Shown: in pieces, positions 41,763 to 45,201 of the stretch
Layout of the letters: every line of letters begins with the position of its first letter
Position numbering within the stretch: position 1 is the stretch's first letter
Assembly: GCA_927435855.1 (NCBI GenBank)
Contig: CAKMJZ010000032.1
Location: 1-45,201 of the forward strand
DNA from: an uncultured Erysipelotrichaceae bacterium
GTDB lineage: Bacteria > Bacillota_I > Bacilli_A > Erysipelotrichales > Erysipelotrichaceae
Reading direction: 5' to 3'
DNA: 45,201 nucleotides
The notes under the pieces: generated by a model
Told to the model about the DNA's origin: nothing
The model's input: only the letters and a program-made list of their open reading frames with translations
Databases searched by the model: none
Position numbers and translations under genes: made by a program

Positions 41763-43598
41763 TTATACTTTGCTCACTTCAAACATCATCGCACCGAATG
41801 GAGACACTCGTATGACGATTTTAAATGGCAGATTATGACATAATTCTTCGGTTGCCACTACCGGGACATAGTTACACATGTCATTACCTTCATAAATAGC
41901 TTTTTGCGAATTGATAATCTCTACATATTCACCGGCTAAAGGAACCCCTACGTGAAATTCTTCGATAGCTAGCGGTGTCATATTTAAGACTGTAATGATT
42001 ACACTCTTTTCATCCTCACGATAGTACGAATAGATGCTTTGAGTTGCATTGTCCGCATCGATCCAACGGAATCCGCGCTGTTCATAATCGTATCTGCTTA
42101 AACAAGAATGATGGGTATACACTCGGTTTAAGTCAATCATAAACCGATTGAGAGCGTTATGACGAGAATATTGAAGCAAATGCCAGTCCATCTCGCGGTT
42201 TTCGTCCCACTCTCTGAAATGTGCCAGTTCATTACCCATAAAGTTCAATTTTTTACCAGGATGAGAAAACATGTACAAATACAGGTTCTTTACTTGAGCA
42301 AATTTCTGGTCATAATCGCCCCACATTTTGTTAATTATCGTACCTTTACCATGAACGACTTCATCGTGCGATAAAGGCATGATAAATTTCTCGGAATAGA
42401 AATAAGCCATACTGAATGTCAGTTGGTGATGGTGATAACTACGGAAAACCGGATCCATAGCATAATATCTCAATGTATCATTCATCCATCCTAAATCCCA
42501 TTTGTAATCAAACCCCAATCCCATCTCGAATGTTGGTTGGGTGACTTTTGGATAATCCGACGAATCTTCCGCAATCAAGATCGCACTTGGATATCTTTGA
42601 GATAAGTAATAATTCAGTCGGCGGACAAAGGCCAATGCGCCTTCATTAACACCGCGCTTTTTTTCGCCATGCCAATATATGATATTGGATACTGCATCAA
42701 TGCGCATGCCGTCGATATGATATACATCCATCCAGAAGGACGCGGCTGACATTAAGAAACTTCTGACTTCCTCTTTCCACAAGTCAAAAACCATGGTTCC
42801 CCATTGGCTGTGAGCATCTTGTGGATTAGGATATTCAAATAACGGTGTACCGTCAAACTCAATCAATCCAAAGTAATCTTTTACAAAGTGCACAGGAACA
42901 AAGTCGACGATCACGCCAATATCATGATGATGACATTGATTAATGAACTCCATCAATTGCTTTGGAGTTCCATATCGCGATGTTGCCGAGAAATACCCGG
43001 TTGCCTGATAACCCCATGACCCATCAAAAGGATGCTCATTTAGAGGCATCAATTCAATATGCGTATAACCTTGTTCTTTAACATAAGGAATCAAATCGCG
43101 TGCAAGTTCTTCATAATTGAGCCATTCGACCGCATATTTTTTACGCCAAGATCCTAAGTGAACCTCATAAATACTCATAGGTTCTTTAAAGTGTTTCGTG
43201 CGCTTGTTCATCCACATTTTATCGGTCCACCCAAAATTACGTAAATTCACGACGAGTGACGAGCTTTTAGGCCGCATTTCCGAATAAAAGGCGAAAGGAT
43301 CAGATTTTTCTATCCAATGCCCATGAGCGTTTTCAATAAGATATTTATATAAATCCCATTCATTAACATTAGCAATGAAAATACTCCACACTCCTTGAGG
43401 AGATATTTTTTTCATAAAAGCATCTGATCCATCCCAATGATTGAAGGTACCGACGACTTGAACGTTACGTGCATTCGGCGCATATACGGTGAATCGTACG
43501 CCGCTTATCCCCTCATAAGCAAAATGCGCTCCAAATACATTGTGTGCATCCAAGCAGTGACCGGCAAAAAAACTGTCGAAAATCGATGTTTTTAACAT
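41763..43598 (-). CDS. glgB: 1,4-alpha-glucan branching enzyme
   Basis: The 611-residue GH13 branching enzyme creates alpha-1,6 branches in glycogen. An N-terminal CBM48 domain (RFTVYAPNARNVQVVGTFN and FNHWDGSDAFM) precedes the barrel. The barrel contains GSWGYQATGYFSATSRYGTP, VDFVPVHF, HIDGMRIDAVSNIIYW (nucleophile Asp), LIAEDSSDYP (acid/base Glu) and MPLSHDEVVHGKG. It has the length of the shorter Gram-positive GlgB type. The ATG follows AGGAGGGG. It is separated by 36 kb from glgCDA, but lies between a phosphoglucomutase and glgP, so storage and mobilisation genes are mixed. A terminator precedes it, so it should have its own promoter. Confidence 0.97.
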   Translation of the reverse strand: MLKTSIFDSFFAGHCLDAHNVFGAHFAYEGISGVRFTVYAPNARNVQVVGTFNHWDGSDAFMKKISPQGVWSIFIANVNEWDLYKYLIENAHGHWIEKSDPFAFYSEMRPKSSSLVVNLRNFGWTDKMWMNKRTKHFKEPMSIYEVHLGSWRKKYAVEWLNYEELARDLIPYVKEQGYTHIELMPLNEHPFDGSWGYQATGYFSATSRYGTPKQLMEFINQCHHHDIGVIVDFVPVHFVKDYFGLIEFDGTPLFEYPNPQDAHSQWGTMVFDLWKEEVRSFLMSAASFWMDVYHIDGMRIDAVSNIIYWHGEKKRGVNEGALAFVRRLNYYLSQRYPSAILIAEDSSDYPKVTQPTFEMGLGFDYKWDLGWMNDTLRYYAMDPVFRSYHHHQLTFSMAYFYSEKFIMPLSHDEVVHGKGTIINKMWGDYDQKFAQVKNLYLYMFSHPGKKLNFMGNELAHFREWDENREMDWHLLQYSRHNALNRFMIDLNRVYTHHSCLSRYDYEQRGFRWIDADNATQSIYSYYREDEKSVIITVLNMTPLAIEEFHVGVPLAGEYVEIINSQKAIYEGNDMCNYVPVVATEELCHNLPFKIVIRVSPFGAMMFEVSKV

Positions 43599-43641
43599 AT
43601 TTTTTTCCCCTCCTTTTCTTTATTCTACTCTATTTTGCCAA

Positions 43642-43671
43642 TAAAAAAAACACAAGTGTTTAACTTGTGTT
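43642..43671 (-). terminator. Rho-independent terminator after the phosphoglucomutase gene
   Basis: On the minus strand AACACAAGT, a five-base loop and ACTTGTGTT are followed by TTTTTTATT. It lies ten bases after the stop codon and ahead of glgB. Confidence 0.9.
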
Positions 43672-43680
43672 CACATAACG

Positions 43681-45201
43681 TCATTCAATCGTCTTTTTGA
43701 TAACTTGGCTAAACAAAGCAAATTTCTCTTTTGTCTCGGTTTCGTTATCTCCTTTGATACAATAATAAAATTTGCATTTAGGTTCAGTTCCTGATGGTCG
43801 AACAGCAATCCAAGATCCATCAGAAAGTTTCATTTTTAATACATCGGAAACCGGGAAATCAAGCTCAAATGAATCATCGCCAGATAGAATGATTGATTGT
43901 TTATAATCTTCCCATGCGATTACTTCGTAGCCAGCCACTTCTGTAAGTGGAGACTTTCTCAAGTTCGCCATGATTTCCTCAATTCGTGCACTACCCTCTG
44001 CTCCGGCCAATGTTAGTGATGTTTGTGTCTCAAAATAAGTTCCATGTCGTTGGTATAGTTCTTGCAAAACATCAAACAAGGTCTGCCCTTTTGAATGATA
44101 ATACTGTGTAGCTTCACAGATGATCAGACAAGCTTGAACGGCATCTTTATCTCTGACAAACGGCTGAATCAAATATCCATAACTTTCCTCATAACCAAAA
44201 ACAAATTGTTTTTCTTTGCTTTTTTCATATTTCTCGATTTTTTCACCGATAAACTTGAATCCGGTCAGTGTCTTTTCGACCTCAACACCATGATGAATCG
44301 CAACAGCCTCACCCAAATCTGAAGTAACGACCGTGTTGAACATGACTGGGTTAGATGGCATAATGCCTTTTTCCTTCATCGATGAGAAAATATATTCAAG
44401 TAGTACTGATCCGGTTTGATTCCCGGTCATTAATACATATTCTCCTTGATGTTTAACAACGACCCCAACACGATCCCCATCCGGATCGGTACTGATAGCG
44501 ATTTGCGCATCATGTTTTTTCGCATACTCGATAGCCAACTCATATGCGGCCGGTTCTTCCGGATTTGGTGTCTTGGTATTTGGAAAAGAAGGGTCGGGCG
44601 GACATTGCTCATCGACCAAGATAACATTATATCCTGCTTCTTTCAAGACAATATTTGTGATCGGAAAAGCTGTTCCATGTTGAGGTGTAAATACGACTTT
44701 GATATCTTTATTCAATTCCGGACGTAATTGGATTTGAAGTACACGATTGGCATAGCGAATATCCACGTCCTCATCCAACCAGTGAATGAGTTTTTCTTGC
44801 TCAGCAGTTAATAGAACATCAATCGATAACTCATCTTCAACTTCTTCAACTGCTTGAATGACCTTCTCGATTTCCTCAGGAATCAACTGACAACCGGTCG
44901 GATCATAGACCTTATAACCGTTATATTCCTTGGGATTGTGTGATGCTGTGATAACGATACCGCCAATACAGTTTAACTCCCGAACGGTATAAGATAGTTG
45001 AGGGGTTGTTCGTAATTCAGTGTAGACAAAACTCTCAATGTCAAACATTGCTAACACCCTAGCAGATTCAATTGCAAATTCTTTGGACATAAATCGATTG
45101 TCAAAGGCAATCGCTACACCACGCTTATCTGTGGTTTTAGCGAGTTCTACCAGATACTTCGCAAATCCCAGATTAGCACGACGAATCGTAAAAATATTCA
45201 A
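43681..45201 (-). CDS. pgcA: Phosphoglucomutase / phosphomannomutase (partial, N-terminus outside window)
   Basis: The 506 visible residues belong to an alpha-D-phosphohexomutase, usually about 570 residues long. The phosphoserine loop is TASHNPKEYNGYK (Ser at visible residue 87), the metal-binding loop is STDPDGDRVGV, the sugar-binding loop is GYEESYGYL, and the C-terminal phosphate-binding loop is RPSGTEPK. The first codon at 45201 is TTG (Leu) in an open frame, not a true start. The sequence there (RLNIFTIRRANLGFA-like) matches an internal part of the family, so the start lies beyond the edge. It interconverts glucose-1- and glucose-6-phosphate, linking GlgP and GlgC to glycolysis. Some activity on mannose phosphates is possible. 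Confidence 0.95.
   Translation of the reverse strand: MNIFTIRRANLGFAKYLVELAKTTDKRGVAIAFDNRFMSKEFAIESARVLAMFDIESFVYTELRTTPQLSYTVRELNCIGGIVITASHNPKEYNGYKVYDPTGCQLIPEEIEKVIQAVEEVEDELSIDVLLTAEQEKLIHWLDEDVDIRYANRVLQIQLRPELNKDIKVVFTPQHGTAFPITNIVLKEAGYNVILVDEQCPPDPSFPNTKTPNPEEPAAYELAIEYAKKHDAQIAISTDPDGDRVGVVVKHQGEYVLMTGNQTGSVLLEYIFSSMKEKGIMPSNPVMFNTVVTSDLGEAVAIHHGVEVEKTLTGFKFIGEKIEKYEKSKEKQFVFGYEESYGYLIQPFVRDKDAVQACLIICEATQYYHSKGQTLFDVLQELYQRHGTYFETQTSLTLAGAEGSARIEEIMANLRKSPLTEVAGYEVIAWEDYKQSIILSGDDSFELDFPVSDVLKMKLSDGSWIAVRPSGTEPKCKFYYCIKGDNETETKEKFALFSQVIKKTIE

Noticed and set aside
1-45201. CRISPR arrays, tRNA genes, insertion sequences or prophage
   Set aside because: No spaced direct repeats, cloverleaf-type sequences, transposase motifs or phage genes were seen on either strand.

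Overview
The window is 45 kb of low-GC DNA densely packed with carbohydrate-metabolism genes. All complete genes but two lie on the minus strand. The gene content is typical of Firmicutes or close Mollicutes/Erysipelotrichia-type relatives: pgk followed directly by tpi, a glgC-glgD-glgA glycogen operon, an ECF FolT transporter, PTS proteins, lipoproteins with lipobox signals, and an MsmX-type shared sugar ABC ATPase. TGA is read as a stop (it ends the lipoprotein gene at 16867), so this is not a genetic-code-4 mycoplasma. The exact taxon cannot be fixed from the sequence alone. No tRNA, rRNA, CRISPR array, insertion sequence or phage gene was seen. No stretch between genes exceeds 300 bases; the longest is the 284-base malE control region.

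Layout, left to right. 1-1.7 kb: glycolytic tpiA (cut by the window edge) and pgk. 1.8-5.5 kb: glycogen synthesis operon glgC-glgD-glgA. 5.6-12.6 kb: a gamma-glutamyltransferase-family gene, then an apparent operon read as orphan MalE-like protein, MFS transporter, ung, folC, folT. 12.7-14.5 kb: a split transketolase. 14.7-16.8 kb, plus strand: an unusual GH13 enzyme resembling maltosyltransferases. 16.9-17.9 kb: a lipoprotein of unknown function. 18.0-23.7 kb: a PTS-mannosidase island (EIIA, EIICB, GH38 alpha-mannosidase, RpiR regulator). 23.8-35.2 kb: the maltodextrin region (cytoplasmic GH13 hydrolase, MsmX ATPase, a short PucR-type regulator, an extracytoplasmic GH13 lipoprotein, a GH13 alpha-glucosidase, MalE, a DUF1189 membrane protein, MalG, MalF). 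35.3-39.2 kb: neopullulanase (plus strand) and type I pullulanase. 39.3-45.2 kb: glgP, glgB and a phosphoglucomutase cut by the right edge.

How it fits together. The lipoprotein GH13 enzyme can trim alpha-glucans outside the cell, MalE-MalF-MalG with MsmX can import maltodextrins, and neopullulanase, pullulanase, alpha-glucosidase, the small GH13 hydrolase and glycogen/maltodextrin phosphorylase can degrade them. Phosphoglucomutase links glucose-1-phosphate to glycolysis, and GlgC/D/A plus GlgB store the surplus as glycogen. No malQ-type amylomaltase lies in the window, so the maltosyltransferase-like GH13 protein is a candidate for that step. LacI/CcpA-type operators (TGTAA-CG-TTACA-like) recur at pgk, transketolase/maltosyltransferase, GH38, malE and malF, while glgC carries a differently flanked palindrome. 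This points to coordinated control by regulators encoded outside the window.

The parts most worth a second look are: the pairing of a glucose-family PTS with a GH38 mannosidase; a membrane-anchored MalE paralog beside an MFS transporter with no ABC permease; the GH13 protein lacking the usual Asn-His of region I; an alpha-glucosidase with His103 replaced by Gln; and the multi-operator malE promoter.
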